Positions 12,107-22,360 of a stretch of 64,000 bases of DNA are shown here, piece by piece; the stretch's first letter is position 1; each line of letters starts with the position of its first letter. The notes beneath the pieces are model-generated. The model did no database searches. It saw only the letters and a list, made by a program, of their open reading frames with translations, and had not been told where the DNA came from. This stretch comes from Streptomyces hygroscopicus (GTDB lineage Bacteria > Actinomycetota > Actinomycetes > Streptomycetales > Streptomycetaceae): assembly GCA_002021875.1 (NCBI GenBank), contig CP018627.1:4402001-4466000 (forward strand), written 5' to 3'. The position numbers and the translations under genes are program-made.

Positions 12107-13297
12107 TCAGTTGTCGTCCTCGTCGATGAGGAAGCCCCGCATCGGGCTGGGCGCCTGCTGCATCGGCTGCGGACTCTGCGGCCGCACCGGTGCCATCGGC
12201 TGGGTCATCGCGGGAGACATCTGCTGCTGCCCACCGTAGGACGGCGCTCCGCCGTTCGGGTTGTGGCCGCCCATGGTCTGGTTGCCACCCATGGTGTGGC
12301 CGCCCATCGAGCCGGCGCCGGCCGAGGCCATGGAGCCGCTCATCGACGGGGACGGCGGCAGCGAGGCGGTCGCCGGGGTACGCGGCGGGGCGAGCGAGTC
12401 GTCGGCCTGGTTCTCCAGCTGGCGCAGCTGGCTCTCCAGGTACGACTTCAGCCGCGTGCGGTACTCGCGCTCGAAGCCGCGCAGGTCCTCGACCTTGCGC
12501 TCGAGCGTGGCACGAGCGGACTCCAAGGAGCCCATCGCGACACGGTGCTTCTCCTGCGCGTCCCGCTCCAGAGCGTCGGCCTTGGCGCGGGCGTCCCGCT
12601 CCAGACCCTCGGCGCGGCTACGGGCCTCGCCGACGATCTTGTTGGCCTCGGAACGGGCCTCCGCGATCGCCTGGTCGGCGGTCTGCTGCGCGAGCGAGAG
12701 CACGCGCGCGGCGCTGTCGCCGCCCGGGCCCTGACCCGGCTGCGGCAGCTGCGGGCCACCGGGGCCGCCAGGACCGCCAGGACCGCCCATCGGGCCACCC
12801 ATGGGACCGCCGGGACCCATGGGGCCGTTCTGGCCCATCGGACCGTTCTGACCCATGGGGCCGGGTCCGCCCTGCTGCATGGGGCCGGGTCCGCCCTGCT
12901 GCATCGGACCGGGTCCGCCCTGCTGCATCGGTCCGGGGCCGTTCTGGCCCATCGGACCCGCCGGCAGCTGCGGGGCTCCGCCCGGGAGTTGGGGCGGACC
13001 ACCCATCTGCTGCTGGCCGGGCGGCACCGGCTGCGGTCCGGATATGGCGGCGGGCACAGGTGCGCCGGGCCTCTCCTGCTGTTCGGGAGGCTTGCGCATA
13101 CCTTGTTGCTGACTCTGGGCGGCGGCACGGGTCGCTGCGGCCAGCTTGGCGCGCAGGTCCTCGTTCTCCCGTAGCAGCCGGGTCAGTTCGGCTTCGACCT
13201 CGTCGAGGAAGGCATCGACCTCGTCCTCGTCATAGCCTTCTCGGAGGCGGACGGTCGTGAACTGCTTGTTCCGCACGTCCTCGGGGGTCAACGGCAT
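12107..13297 (-). CDS. divIVA: DivIVA/Wag31 polar growth and cell-shape scaffold
   Basis: A 396-residue coiled-coil protein. The N-terminal membrane-binding DivIVA domain (MPLTPEDVRNKQFTTVRLREGYDEDEVDAFLDEVE) is followed by a first coiled coil. Next is a long Gly/Pro/Met/Gln linker with three consecutive copies of GPGPMQQG (about 12855-12940), then a second coiled coil (Ala/Glu/Arg-rich heptads) and a disordered Met/Gly/Gln-rich tail ending in acidic IDEDDN. In Streptomyces DivIVA marks hyphal tips and directs apical wall growth. It is the last gene of the dcw cluster. The repeat-bearing linker is likely to vary in length between strains. Confidence 0.95.
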   Translation of the reverse strand: MPLTPEDVRNKQFTTVRLREGYDEDEVDAFLDEVEAELTRLLRENEDLRAKLAAATRAAAQSQQQGMRKPPEQQERPGAPVPAAISGPQPVPPGQQQMGGPPQLPGGAPQLPAGPMGQNGPGPMQQGGPGPMQQGGPGPMQQGGPGPMGQNGPMGQNGPMGPGGPMGGPMGGPGGPGGPGGPQLPQPGQGPGGDSAARVLSLAQQTADQAIAEARSEANKIVGEARSRAEGLERDARAKADALERDAQEKHRVAMGSLESARATLERKVEDLRGFEREYRTRLKSYLESQLRQLENQADDSLAPPRTPATASLPPSPSMSGSMASAGAGSMGGHTMGGNQTMGGHNPNGGAPSYGGQQQMSPAMTQPMAPVRPQSPQPMQQAPSPMRGFLIDEDDN

Positions 13298-13346
13298 CTC
13301 TACTTCACCTCAACGTAGTCGTCGGCAATCGGCAAGACCGTATCGT

Positions 13347-13643
13347 TCACACCCTGCTCGCAAAATTGCTCACGACGGTGATCAGGATCCAGACGATGAT
13401 CATCAGCACGAAGAAGGACAGGTCGAGCGCCACACCCCCGAGACGCAGCGGCGGAATGAACCGCCGTAGCAGCTTGAGTGGCGGATCGGTGACAGTGTAG
13501 GTGGCCTCGAGGATGACCACCATCGCCCTACCGGGTTGCCACGAGCGCGCGAACTGGAAGACGTAGTCCATCACGAGCCTGAAGATCAGCACGATCAGGT
13601 AGCAGTAGAGCGCGATGTAGATCACCTGTAGTGCGATGCCCAT
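13347..13643 (-). CDS. YggT family membrane protein
   Basis: A 98-residue protein with two hydrophobic segments (about 5-25 and 72-92) around a conserved central motif (TDPPLKLLRRFIPPLRLGGVALDLS), which defines YggT. YggT/YlmG proteins occur next to sepF in Gram-positives and are linked to division and osmotic tolerance; molecular role unknown. ATG at 13643 follows GAGAGGGA. It sits between sepF and divIVA. Confidence 0.88.
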   Translation of the reverse strand: MGIALQVIYIALYCYLIVLIFRLVMDYVFQFARSWQPGRAMVVILEATYTVTDPPLKLLRRFIPPLRLGGVALDLSFFVLMIIVWILITVVSNFASRV

Positions 13644-13725
13644 CCCGCGCGTCCCTCTCCCCTGGTTCGTACCCGGCCTTTCGGCCTCGGATGACTCGGT
13701 GTTGCCGGTTTGCCGTTTTTGCGTC

Positions 13726-14346
13726 TCAGCTCTGGTTGAAGAACCCGCCCTCTGCGATACGGGCCTTGTCCTCCGCCGTGACATCGACGTTAGCAGGAGA
13801 CAACAGGAACACCTTCTGCGTCACCCGCTCAATGCTCCCATGGAGACCGAACACCAGACCGGCGGCAAAGTCGACAAGTCGCTTCGCATCCGTGTCGTCC
13901 ATCTCCGTCAGATTCATGATCACGGGAGTGCCCTCACGGAAGTGTTCCCCGATAGTACGGGCCTCGTTGTAGGTCCGGGGGTGCAGTGTGGTGATGCGGT
14001 ACGGCTCCCGCTCGGACACAACCTTGGGCATGATCACTGGCGCGTTCTTCTCCAAGTTCTGACGTTCAGGTGTGATGGACGCCACGGGGGCAATTCGCGC
14101 GGGTCGCCCGGTTTCCACCGCAAGAGGAGCCGGTTCACGTTGTGCGGGAGGGTGGACGACTCGCACAGATTCGCCCCTTTCCGGCCGCGGTTCGGTCTCC
14201 ACTACCTGATGCCGCCGACGGTCCCGCTCTCGTTCGGGCTCCGGCTCGGGCTCGAAGTCGTCGTCGGGGTCGAATCCCCGGCCGTCGTACCCATCGTCCT
14301 CCACGAGGCCGAGGTAGACCGCCATCTTGCGCATCGCGCCGGCCAT
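13726..14346 (-). CDS. sepF: SepF, FtsZ membrane anchor/Z-ring assembly protein
   Basis: A 206-residue protein with an N-terminal amphipathic membrane-targeting helix ([14 protein letters not shown]), an acidic/Arg-rich linker of about 75 residues, and the C-terminal SepF fold ([47 protein letters not shown]) that dimerises and binds the FtsZ tail. In organisms without FtsA, such as this cluster suggests, SepF is the main membrane tether for FtsZ. Confidence 0.93.
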   Translation of the reverse strand: MAGAMRKMAVYLGLVEDDGYDGRGFDPDDDFEPEPEPERERDRRRHQVVETEPRPERGESVRVVHPPAQREPAPLAVETGRPARIAPVASITPERQNLEKNAPVIMPKVVSEREPYRITTLHPRTYNEARTIGEHFREGTPVIMNLTEMDDTDAKRLVDFAAGLVFGLHGSIERVTQKVFLLSPANVDVTAEDKARIAEGGFFNQS

Positions 14347-14469
14347 TCTCTGCGTCCTCCGCTCTGTGGTGGATCGGCTCCGCCACCGGATGCCATGGAT
14401 CCACGTGGCCAGCCCGCCTTTTGACGGGAATGACCATATTTTCTGCTGTGGTCCGACTTCTTCGCGACG

Positions 14470-15189
14470 TTACCGGAGGCTGGGTCGGACTCCGAGTACC
14501 GCAGTGCCGACGCGCACATGTGTCGCTCCCGCCGCCACGGCTTCCTCGAGATCCGAGCTCATCCCCGCCGAGACCATGTTCGCAGCCGGATGAGCCACGC
14601 GCAGGCGGGATGAGATTTCCAGCAGCCGGTCGAACGCCGCCCGTGGCCGCCCCTCATAGGGGCCCGTCAGCGGGGCGACGGTCATCAGACCGTCGAGCCG
14701 GAGTCCTTCGGCCTCGGCCACGGACTCCGCGAGCCGTTCCACTCCGCCCGGTCCCACGCCCCCGCGCGCTCCCCGTTCATCGGAGTCCGCGTCGAGCGCG
14801 ACCTGAATCAGGACACCCATCTCCCGCGCGGCCCCCACAGCCGCACGGGAGAGCGCATCGACCAATCGCTTACGATCGACAGATTGCACCACATCGGCAT
14901 AACTAGATACGGAACGCACCTTATTGGTCTGCAATTGCCCGACAAAGTGCCAGATCAACGGCAGATCCGCGCATTCCGCGGCTTTGGGGGCGGCCTCCTG
15001 ATCGCGGTTCTCGGCGACATGCCGTACGCCGAGTTCCGCGAGCAAACGGACATCGCTCGCCGGATAGGTCTTGGTGACCACGATCAGGGTCACCTCTTCG
15101 CGCTTGCGACCGGCCTCGGTACAGGCGGCGGAGATACGTTCCGTCACCCGCGCCAGATTCGCGGCCAGTTCCGTCTTGCGATCCGTCAC
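14470..15189 (-). CDS. YggS family PLP-binding protein (YlmE)
   Basis: A 239-residue PLP homeostasis protein of the alanine-racemase N-terminal-like fold. The PLP lysine is in LIVVTKTYPASDV, and HFVGQLQTNKVR, SMGMSSDLEEAV-type (here SAGMSSDLEEAV) and VRVGTAVLG are family motifs. YggS proteins carry PLP but have no known catalytic turnover. It follows pgeF by 3 bp, so the two are probably cotranslated, as in ylmD-ylmE of other Gram-positives. Confidence 0.9.
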   Translation of the reverse strand: MTDRKTELAANLARVTERISAACTEAGRKREEVTLIVVTKTYPASDVRLLAELGVRHVAENRDQEAAPKAAECADLPLIWHFVGQLQTNKVRSVSSYADVVQSVDRKRLVDALSRAAVGAAREMGVLIQVALDADSDERGARGGVGPGGVERLAESVAEAEGLRLDGLMTVAPLTGPYEGRPRAAFDRLLEISSRLRVAHPAANMVSAGMSSDLEEAVAAGATHVRVGTAVLGVRPSLR

Positions 15190-15192
15190 AGC

Positions 15193-15933
15193 TCAGCCGC
15201 CCAACCAGACGTAGCTCGCGAGCCGCCCCGTGGTGTGCTCGCGCCGGTACGAGAAGTGGTCCGCCGACTCCAGGGTGCAGATGTGAGATTGTCCATCCTG
15301 CTCGTCCATCCGCACACCCGCGCGGGCCAGTTGGGCCCGCACACCGGCCGCCACATCCACCGCCGGGGTACCCCACCGGGTCTCGGCCCACGCCTCCGGC
15401 ACGCTCTGCGCGACATCGGCGCGCATCTCCGCGGGAACCTCGTAGCAGCGGCCGCAGACCGCGGGGCCGGTACGGGCGACGATCCGGGCGGTCTCGGCGC
15501 CCTGTTCGGTCATCGTCTTGACCAGCGCCGGGACCACTCCGGCGACCAGTCCCGGCCGGCCCGCGTGGGCGGCGCCGACGACCCCGGCCACCGGATCGGC
15601 CAGCAGTACCGGGGTGCAGTCGGCGGTGAGGACGGCCAGGGCGAGTCCCGGACGCCGCGTCACCACCGCGTCCACCGCCGGAATCTCGTCGTCCGACCAC
15701 GGTCCGTCGACCATCGCGACGTCCCGGCCGTGCACCTGGTTCATCCATACGACGGCCGCCGGGTCCAGGCCCATCGCCTTGGCGGCCAGTTCGCGGTTGG
15801 TCCGTACGGCCTGGGGGTCGTCGCCGACCGCCCCGCCGAGATTGAGCTCGTCATACGGAGCGGCGCTCACCCCGCCCCACCGGTCGGTGAAGGCGAAGTG
15901 CGCGCCGCTCGCGTCGTGCTGTTGCGCTATCAC
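15193..15933 (-). CDS. pgeF: Purine nucleoside phosphorylase/laccase-domain protein (YlmD/YfiH)
   Basis: A 246-residue protein of the multicopper-polyphenol-oxidase-like (DUF152) family. Motifs NQVHGRDV, LTADCTPVLLAD, HAGRPGLVAGVV and GPAVCGRCYEVP supply the His/Cys metal site. Members show purine nucleoside phosphorylase/adenosine deaminase activity, and E. coli YfiH (PgeF) also edits peptidoglycan precursors, which fits its place beside ftsZ and the mur genes. GTG start. Confidence 0.88.
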   Translation of the reverse strand: MIAQQHDASGAHFAFTDRWGGVSAAPYDELNLGGAVGDDPQAVRTNRELAAKAMGLDPAAVVWMNQVHGRDVAMVDGPWSDDEIPAVDAVVTRRPGLALAVLTADCTPVLLADPVAGVVGAAHAGRPGLVAGVVPALVKTMTEQGAETARIVARTGPAVCGRCYEVPAEMRADVAQSVPEAWAETRWGTPAVDVAAGVRAQLARAGVRMDEQDGQSHICTLESADHFSYRREHTTGRLASYVWLGG

Positions 15934-15976
15934 GTCTGATTCACTTCAAGGTCGCCGTCGAGCCATGCCGGACGGC

Positions 15977-17212
15977 TCACTTCAGGAAGTCCGGGACGTC
16001 CAGCTCCTCGGCCTGGCTCTCCGGGTAGGGGCGGGCCGGCGGGACCTGGGGGTGCGGGGTGGGCACCGGGGGCGGCGGCACCTCGGCGACCGGGGCCGGG
16101 TCCGCCGGGGCGGACTCCTCGTCGCGCGAGGTGACGCTGCCGAGCCCGCCGAAGGACGGGCGGCTGTTCTCCTGGCCGGACGGGCGGCTCGAAGAGCTGC
16201 CGGATCCCTCTTCGCGGCTGCCGCCGTAGGAACCCAGCACCTTGTCGCGGTTCTTGGGGGGCGGCTGACCGCCGTCGAAGCCCGCCGCGATCACGGTGAC
16301 CCGGACCTCGTCGCCGAGCGCGTCGTCGATCACCGCGCCGAAGATGATGTTGGCCTCGGGGTGGGCGGCCTCGCTCACGAGCTGGGCGGCCTCGTTGATC
16401 TCGAACAGGCCGAGGTCGGAACCGCCGGAGATGGAGAGCAGCACGCCCCGGGCGCCGTCGATGGACGCCTCCAGCAGCGGCGAGGAGATCGCCATCTCGG
16501 CCGCGGCCACCGCGCGGTCGTCACCACGGGCCGAGCCGATGCCCATGAGCGCCGATCCGGCCTCGGACATCACGGACTTGACGTCCGCGAAGTCGAGGTT
16601 GATCAGACCCGGGGTGGTGATCAGGTCGGTGATGCCCTGAACACCCGACAGCAGCACTTGGTCGGCCGACTTGAACGCGTCGAGCACGCTCACCTGACGG
16701 TCCGAAATGGACAGCAGCCGGTCGTTCGGGATCACGATGAGGGTGTCGACCTCGTCCCGCAGACCCGCGATGCCGTCCTCGGCCTGATTGGCTCGGCGGC
16801 GGCCCTCGAAGGTGAACGGGCGGGTGACCACACCGATCGTCAGGGCACCGAGCGAGCGGGCGATATTGGCGACCACCGGCGCACCGCCGGTGCCCGTGCC
16901 ACCGCCCTCACCCGCGGTCACGAAGACCATGTCGGCCCCCTTGAGGACCTCCTCGATCTCCTCACGGTGGTCCTCGGCGGCCTTACGGCCGACATCCGGG
17001 TTGGCGCCGGCTCCAAGGCCCCGGGTGAGCTCACGACCGACGTCCAGTTTGACGTCTGCGTCACTCATCAGGAGGGCCTGTGCATCGGTGTTGATCGCGA
17101 TGAACTCGACGCCCTTGAGCCCGACCTCGATCATCCGGTTGATGGCATTCACGCCACCGCCGCCGATGCCGACGACCTTGATGACTGCGAGGTAGTTCTG
17201 CGGTGCTGCCAC
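15977..17212 (-). CDS. ftsZ: Cell division protein FtsZ
   Basis: A 411-residue tubulin-like GTPase. The GTP-binding tubulin signature [10 protein letters not shown] is intact, with [15 protein letters not shown] at the N-terminus and the catalytic T7 loop region [13 protein letters not shown] Pro/Ser-rich linker leads to the C-terminal partner peptide [12 protein letters not shown] at 17212 ([13 protein letters not shown]) matches Streptomyces FtsZ better than the extra 12 codons upstream, and GAGAGG precedes it. Streptomyces uses FtsZ for vegetative cross-walls and sporulation ladders. Confidence 0.97.
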   Translation of the reverse strand: MAAPQNYLAVIKVVGIGGGGVNAINRMIEVGLKGVEFIAINTDAQALLMSDADVKLDVGRELTRGLGAGANPDVGRKAAEDHREEIEEVLKGADMVFVTAGEGGGTGTGGAPVVANIARSLGALTIGVVTRPFTFEGRRRANQAEDGIAGLRDEVDTLIVIPNDRLLSISDRQVSVLDAFKSADQVLLSGVQGITDLITTPGLINLDFADVKSVMSEAGSALMGIGSARGDDRAVAAAEMAISSPLLEASIDGARGVLLSISGGSDLGLFEINEAAQLVSEAAHPEANIIFGAVIDDALGDEVRVTVIAAGFDGGQPPPKNRDKVLGSYGGSREEGSGSSSSRPSGQENSRPSFGGLGSVTSRDEESAPADPAPVAEVPPPPVPTPHPQVPPARPYPESQAEELDVPDFLK

Positions 17213-17488
17213 GTCGAAGGCCTCTCGCCTCGAGTTACGTGTCGCCACCCCGCCGTTGCCGCGGTGCGCCGACTGATGCCGAATGGGACGGTTCCGATTG
17301 CCGACCCCAACCCTAACGCTGAAGTTTAGGGTTACCAGTGCCTCTGTTTCCCGGACTCTTCGGAACAGGACACTAAGTCGACAAGTGGCGCGCGTTCAAT
17401 GAACACGCCGAACCTCCCGCTTTTCTTTTCACCCTATGTGATCACCCAGTGGACTAGCCAACCAGGGTGCTGGCCTGCCGGTATCAGG
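17213..17488 (-). promoter_or_regulatory. ftsZ upstream region
   Basis: This 276-bp gap is the largest inside the dcw cluster, which fits the separate, developmentally controlled ftsZ promoters known in Streptomyces. An inverted repeat AACCCTAA (17309-17316) and TTAGGGTT (17326-17333) is present. Read on the minus strand, TAAACT between the arms is a possible -10. Confidence 0.6.
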
Positions 17489-18286
17489 TCAACTGCGAGA
17501 CACCGCCGGAGCGCTCGGCGCACTGACGTCGAAGTGGTCGGCGTCCGGCTGCGCTTTCATCAGTGCGGTGAGCGTCTTCGCCTTCGCCTCGCCTCGCTCT
17601 CCGCTCCCCCAGGCGATCGTACGGCCTCCGGTCAGCTCCAGGGTGATCGAATCGTACGAGCGGACCCGGAGCGAACGGGTGTCCTGGCGGACCTTCTCGG
17701 GAAGTTGGGTGACCACCCGGACCGCCTCGCGGCGCAGTCCGGCGGGGCCGAAATGGCGCGAACTCGGCGACCGGTCCGGCTCCATTTCCAGCAGCGGAAC
17801 CGCCTTCGGACGCTTGCTCACGGTCGAGAACCGGACTCCCGCGGCGTCCACTTCATGGAACTTCCCGCCCTCTTCGACAATGGCTTCGGGCCTGCGTTCC
17901 GTCACTACCAGACTGATGGTGTGCGGCCATGACCGGGATACGTCCACTTTTGCAATCCGCGGCAGCCGCTCGCGCAACCGGTGTTCGATCGCCGCCGCGT
18001 CCACCGCGACCATCGGGGTGTTCAGCGGAACGTCGGCGGCGGAGCGCACCTCCTCGGCGGTGAGGACGGTGGTGCCGGCGACCCGCACCCGCTCGGCCCG
18101 CAGCCAGCCCGAGCCGTACAGCAGCCAGACGGCGCCGGCGCCGAGCAGGGTCACCGCCACCGCCGCCACCAGCAGCGGGCGGCGGCCGGGCAGCCGGAAC
18201 CGGCGGCGCGCCCGGAGGAAGCGTGGGGGCGGGCCGGACGGAGTCGTCCCTCGTACGCCGCGCTCGGCGGTCGACGGTCCGGCCAC
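17489..18286 (-). CDS. ftsQ: Cell division protein FtsQ
   Basis: A 265-residue single-pass protein: an Arg-rich cytoplasmic tail, one membrane helix (PLLVAAVAVTLLGAGAVWLL), a POTRA domain (RAERVRVAGTTVLTAEEVRSAADVPLNTPMVAVD...) and the FtsQ beta domain. It links early and late divisome proteins. It follows murG directly: murC, which lies here in mycobacteria, is absent. GTG at 18286 is a short distance after the murG stop; a longer frame overlaps murG out of phase. Confidence 0.9.
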   Translation of the reverse strand: MAGPSTAERGVRGTTPSGPPPRFLRARRRFRLPGRRPLLVAAVAVTLLGAGAVWLLYGSGWLRAERVRVAGTTVLTAEEVRSAADVPLNTPMVAVDAAAIEHRLRERLPRIAKVDVSRSWPHTISLVVTERRPEAIVEEGGKFHEVDAAGVRFSTVSKRPKAVPLLEMEPDRSPSSRHFGPAGLRREAVRVVTQLPEKVRQDTRSLRVRSYDSITLELTGGRTIAWGSGERGEAKAKTLTALMKAQPDADHFDVSAPSAPAVSRS

Positions 18287-18299
18287 GCTCCCTGCCTTC

Positions 18300-19394
18300 T
18301 CACGCCTGGCGGCGTGCGCTGATCGCCTCGTACACCATGCCGACCAGCAGCTCGTCGGCGTCCCTGCGGCCGAACTCGGCGGCCCGGCGGGACATCTCGT
18401 ACAGCCGGTGCGGGTCGCCGAGTACCGGCAGCACATTGCCCTGCACCCACTCGGGGCTCAGCTCGGCGTCGTCGACCAGCAGTCCGCCGCCCTCCTTGAC
18501 CAGCGGCTGGGCGTTGAGCCGCTGTTCGCCGTTGCCGATCGGCAGGGGGACGTAGACGGCCGGGAGCCCGACGGCGGACAGTTCGGCGACGGTCATCGCG
18601 CCCGCGCGGCAGAGCATCATGTCGGCCGCGGCATACGCGAGGTCCATCCGATCCAGGTACGATACCGGGATATAGGGGGGCATTCCGGGCATGTTGTCCA
18701 CATGCGGCAATTCGTTTTTCGGACCGACCGCGTGCAGCACCTGGATCCCGGCGCGCTGCAGGAACGGCGCCACCGCCTGGACCACCTCGTTGAGCCGGCG
18801 CGCGCCCTGCGATCCGCCGGAGACCAGCAGCGTCGGCAGGTTCTGGTCGAGCCCGAAAGCCGCGCGGGCCTCGGGCCGGACCGCCGCCCGGTCGAGGGTG
18901 GCGATGGAGCGGCGCAGCGGGATGCCGACGTAGCGGGCGTTGCGGAGCTTGCTGTCGGGGGTGGAGACCGCCACGTACTTGGCGTAGCGCGAGCCGATCT
19001 TGTTCGCGAGCCCGGGGCGGGCGTTGGCCTCGTGGACGACGATCGGCACTCCGAGCCGCTTGGCCGCCAGGTATCCGGGCAGGGCCACATAGCCGCCGAA
19101 GCCGACGACACAGTCGGCCTTGGTGCGCTCCAGGATCTGCTCGGCGGCCTTGATCGTGCCGCGCAGCCGCCCGGGGACGGTGATCAGTTCGGGGGTGGGC
19201 TTACGCGGCAGCGGTACGGCCGGGATGAGCCCGAGTTCATAACCACGCTCCGGTACGAGCCGGGTCTCGAGCCCACGCTCCGTTCCGAGCGCCGTGATCC
19301 CCACGGTCGGGTCCTGCCTCCGCAGGGCGTCCGCGAGGGCGAGCGCGGGCTCGATGTGGCCGGCGGTCCCCCCACCGGCGAGTACGACATGCAC
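18300..19394 (-). CDS. murG: MurG, lipid II-forming GlcNAc transferase
   Basis: A 364-residue GT-B glycosyltransferase that adds GlcNAc to lipid I on the inner membrane face. The N-terminal GGGTAGHIEPALALADAL loop, the VGFGGYVALPGYLAAKRLGVP segment, and C-terminal SGGSQGARRLN, CRAGAMTVAELSAVGLPAVYVPLPIG are all intact. GTG start, 7 bp after ftsW stop, implies coupling. Confidence 0.96.
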   Translation of the reverse strand: MHVVLAGGGTAGHIEPALALADALRRQDPTVGITALGTERGLETRLVPERGYELGLIPAVPLPRKPTPELITVPGRLRGTIKAAEQILERTKADCVVGFGGYVALPGYLAAKRLGVPIVVHEANARPGLANKIGSRYAKYVAVSTPDSKLRNARYVGIPLRRSIATLDRAAVRPEARAAFGLDQNLPTLLVSGGSQGARRLNEVVQAVAPFLQRAGIQVLHAVGPKNELPHVDNMPGMPPYIPVSYLDRMDLAYAAADMMLCRAGAMTVAELSAVGLPAVYVPLPIGNGEQRLNAQPLVKEGGGLLVDDAELSPEWVQGNVLPVLGDPHRLYEMSRRAAEFGRRDADELLVGMVYEAISARRQA

Positions 19395-19400
19395 CGAAAT

Positions 19401-20852
19401 TCACCGCTCTCCGGACGGCCGCCTCTTGACGGGCCGTCGCATCGTCTTCCGTCTCACCCGAGCCAGCTTCTTCCGCAAAGCAGGCTGCCGCATGGCCAGC
19501 GCCGCTCGCGCACCGGGCTCAGCCCGTGCGAAGGCGATCAGCAGGCCGACGGCGAACATGGTCGGCAGCAGGGCGGACCCTCCGTAGGAGAACAGCGGGA
19601 GCGGAACCCCGGCGATCGGCAGCAGACCGAGCACCGCACCGATATTGACCACGGCCTGGGCCGTGATCCAGGTGGTCACGCCTCCCGCGGCGTACCTCAC
19701 GAAGGGGTCCTCCGTGCGTCCGGCCACGCGGATACCCGCATAGCCTAGAGCCGCGAAGAGAACGAGAACCGACAGCGTCCCCGCCAGACCGAGTTCCTCC
19801 CCGGTAATGGCGAAGATGAAGTCAGTATGCGGTTCCGGCAGTTCGCCCCATTTTTCCATGCTCGCCCCGAGTCCGGATCCGAACCAGCCGCCGTTGGCGA
19901 GCGCGTAGATCCCGTGGACAGCCTGCCAGCACTGATCGTGCGCACCGGGCTCGGTGGCGCCGATACAGGCGAGCCGGGACATCCGGTTGGCGCTGGTCTT
20001 GATGAGCAGCATGCCGATGGCCCCGGCGAAGGCGAGGACGCCCACGAAGAGCCGGGTAGGGGCGCCCGCCAGCCAAAGCAGGCCGAAAAGGATCGCCGTG
20101 AGAATGATCGCGGTGCCCATGTCCCCGCCCAGCATGATCAGGCCGAGCAGCATGCCGGTCGCGGGCACCAGCGGGACCAGCAGGTGCTTCCACTGGGCCA
20201 GCAGCCGCTTGTCCTGTTTGCGGGCGAGAAGATCGGCGCCCCACAGGACGAGTGCCAGCTTGCCGAACTCACTGGGCTGGAGCAGGAACGGGCCGCCGAA
20301 GGAGATCCAGTTCTGATTGCCGTTGACCGCGATGCCCATGCCCGGGACCTGCACCAGACACATCAGGAAGACCGAGACCGCGAGCAGCGGATAGGCGAAG
20401 GCGCGGTGCAGTTTGATGGGCATCCGCACGGCGAGCAGCATCAGCGCGCCGCCCAGCGCGGCGGCGAAAAGCTGTTTGCGGAAGAAGTACGACGGTGAGA
20501 GCCCGGACTGCAGCGCCTTGATCTGGGAGGCGGAGTAGACCATCACCAGACCGAGCACCAGGATCAGCAGCGAGCCGCCGAGCAGCAGGTAGTACGCGGT
20601 CAGCGGCCGGTCCCAGGCCCTCCGGAGGCGCTGCTGCAGCCCGCGCAGCGCGTCCAAGGCGTTTCCCCTCGACGGGCGGCGCGGAGGGCGGGAGGCGCCC
20701 GCTGTGCCGCGCGGGCGGGCCGGGGACGCCACCTTGCCCTTCGCCCGTACGGCCTCCCGCAGCCGGGGGGCGCCGCCCGAGCGCGGCGCGGGGCGGCCGG
20801 TGCCGGGGCGGGCCGGCCGGGAGCGCGGGGCGGCGGGCTGGTCAGGCGTCAT
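19401..20852 (-). CDS. ftsW: FtsW, SEDS peptidoglycan polymerase
   Basis: A 483-residue SEDS-family protein with about ten membrane helices after an Arg/Pro-rich cytoplasmic tail of roughly 75 residues. Conserved SEDS segments are visible, including QPSEFGKLALVLW, GGDMGTAIIL, and EELGLAG, with the PLPLFSYGGSALLPTMFAVGLL C-terminal signature. It polymerises lipid II at the septum together with FtsI. ATG at 20852 follows GGAGGGGATAAGAAC. Confidence 0.95.
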   Translation of the reverse strand: MTPDQPAAPRSRPARPGTGRPAPRSGGAPRLREAVRAKGKVASPARPRGTAGASRPPRRPSRGNALDALRGLQQRLRRAWDRPLTAYYLLLGGSLLILVLGLVMVYSASQIKALQSGLSPSYFFRKQLFAAALGGALMLLAVRMPIKLHRAFAYPLLAVSVFLMCLVQVPGMGIAVNGNQNWISFGGPFLLQPSEFGKLALVLWGADLLARKQDKRLLAQWKHLLVPLVPATGMLLGLIMLGGDMGTAIILTAILFGLLWLAGAPTRLFVGVLAFAGAIGMLLIKTSANRMSRLACIGATEPGAHDQCWQAVHGIYALANGGWFGSGLGASMEKWGELPEPHTDFIFAITGEELGLAGTLSVLVLFAALGYAGIRVAGRTEDPFVRYAAGGVTTWITAQAVVNIGAVLGLLPIAGVPLPLFSYGGSALLPTMFAVGLLIAFARAEPGARAALAMRQPALRKKLARVRRKTMRRPVKRRPSGER

Positions 20853-20908
20853 GTTCTTATCCCCTCCGGTTTCCCCGCGCGGGCGGTCCTCGCCGGGGGA
20901 CCGGCGGG

Positions 20909-22360
20909 CTACTGATCGTCCGGGCCCCGGCCGGAGGCCAGGTCCTGAACCGCCGCGGCGAAGGCGTCGCCCCGCTTGTTGTAGTTGATGAACATGTCCA
21001 TCGAGGCACAGGCCGGGGCCATCAGGACGGTATCGCCCGGCCGGGCGAGCCGCGCCGCTTCGCGCACAGCCGCCGCCATCGCCCCAGTGTCGGTCCGGTC
21101 GAGGTCCACGACCGGGACATCTGCTGCGTGTCGCGCGAGCGCTTCGCGGATCAGCGCGCGGTCGGCGCCGATCAGCACGACGCCGCGCAGCCGCTCGGCC
21201 GCCGTAAGGACGAGCTCGTCGAAGGTGGCCCCCTTGGCGAGCCCGCCCGCGATCCACACGATGTGCTCATAGGCGCCCAACGACGCCTCCGCGGCATGGG
21301 TGTTGGTCGCCTTGGAGTCGTCGATGTAGGCCACGCCGTCGACGTCCGCCACATGCTCCACCCGGTGCGGATCCGGCCGGAAGGCACGCAGCCCGTCCCG
21401 TACGGCCTTCGGCGGGACGCCGAAGGAGCGGGCCAGGGCCGCCGCCGCGAGGGCGTTGGCGATGTTGTGCGGGGCCGGCGGGTTCACATCGGAGACCTCG
21501 GCCAGCTCCTGTGCCTGCTTCTGCCGGTCCGCCACGAAGGCCCGGTCGACGAGGATGCTCTCCACGACGCCGAGCTGGGAGGGGCCGGGGGTGCCGAGGG
21601 TGAAGCCGATCGCCCGGCAGCCCTCCTCGACATCGGCCGCGCGCACCAGGTCCTCGGTGGCGGGGTCGGCCACGTTGTAGACGCAGGCCACCTGGTTGCC
21701 CTCGTAGATCCGGCCCTTGTCGGCCGCGTACGCCGCCATGGAGCCGTGCCAGTCGAGGTGGTCGGGGGCGAGGTTGAGCACCGCCCCGGAGTGGGCGCGC
21801 AGCGAGGGCGCCCAGTGCAGCTGGTAGCTGGAGAGCTCGACGGCCAGCACGTCGTACGGCGTATCGCCCAGCACGATGTCCAGGAGCGAGACGCCGATGT
21901 TGCCGACGGCGGCGGTGCGCAGCCCGGCCGCCTCCAGGATGGCCGCCAGCATCCTTACGGTCGTCGTCTTGCCGTTGGTGCCGGTGACCGCGAGCCAGGG
22001 CGGGGCGTCCTCACCGCGCAGCCGCCACGCCAGCTCCACATCGCCCCAGATGGGCACGTTCGCCTCGGCGGCGGCCAGGAAGAGCGGGCTGGTGGGCTTC
22101 CACCCGGGGGTGGTCACGATCAGCTCGGTGCCCTTCGGCAACGTCTCGCCGTCGCCGAGGCGGACCGTGATGCCCAGCGGCTCCAGTTCGGCCGCCTGGG
22201 CGCGCTGCGCCTCGCCGTCGCTGCCGTTGACCACGGTCACCGAGGCCCCGAGGCCCCGCAGCGCACGCGCCGCGGGGACCCCGGAGACGCCGAGTCCGGC
22301 GACGGTGACCTGCCGTCCGGCGAGGTCGGACACGTCGAGGGCGACGGCGTCGGACGTCAC
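20909..22360 (-). CDS. murD: MurD, UDP-MurNAc-L-Ala:D-Glu ligase
   Basis: A 483-residue Mur ligase adding D-glutamate. Motifs: VAGLGVSG (N-terminal nucleotide fold), ATP-binding [26 protein letters not shown], and [12 protein letters not shown], which is the MurD signature. GTG at 22360 overlaps the mraY stop by 4 bp (GTGA); an in-frame GTG at 22372 is an alternative. The open frame continues far upstream through mraY in another phase and is not coding there. Confidence 0.95.
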   Translation of the reverse strand: MTSDAVALDVSDLAGRQVTVAGLGVSGVPAARALRGLGASVTVVNGSDGEAQRAQAAELEPLGITVRLGDGETLPKGTELIVTTPGWKPTSPLFLAAAEANVPIWGDVELAWRLRGEDAPPWLAVTGTNGKTTTVRMLAAILEAAGLRTAAVGNIGVSLLDIVLGDTPYDVLAVELSSYQLHWAPSLRAHSGAVLNLAPDHLDWHGSMAAYAADKGRIYEGNQVACVYNVADPATEDLVRAADVEEGCRAIGFTLGTPGPSQLGVVESILVDRAFVADRQKQAQELAEVSDVNPPAPHNIANALAAAALARSFGVPPKAVRDGLRAFRPDPHRVEHVADVDGVAYIDDSKATNTHAAEASLGAYEHIVWIAGGLAKGATFDELVLTAAERLRGVVLIGADRALIREALARHAADVPVVDLDRTDTGAMAAAVREAARLARPGDTVLMAPACASMDMFINYNKRGDAFAAAVQDLASGRGPDDQ

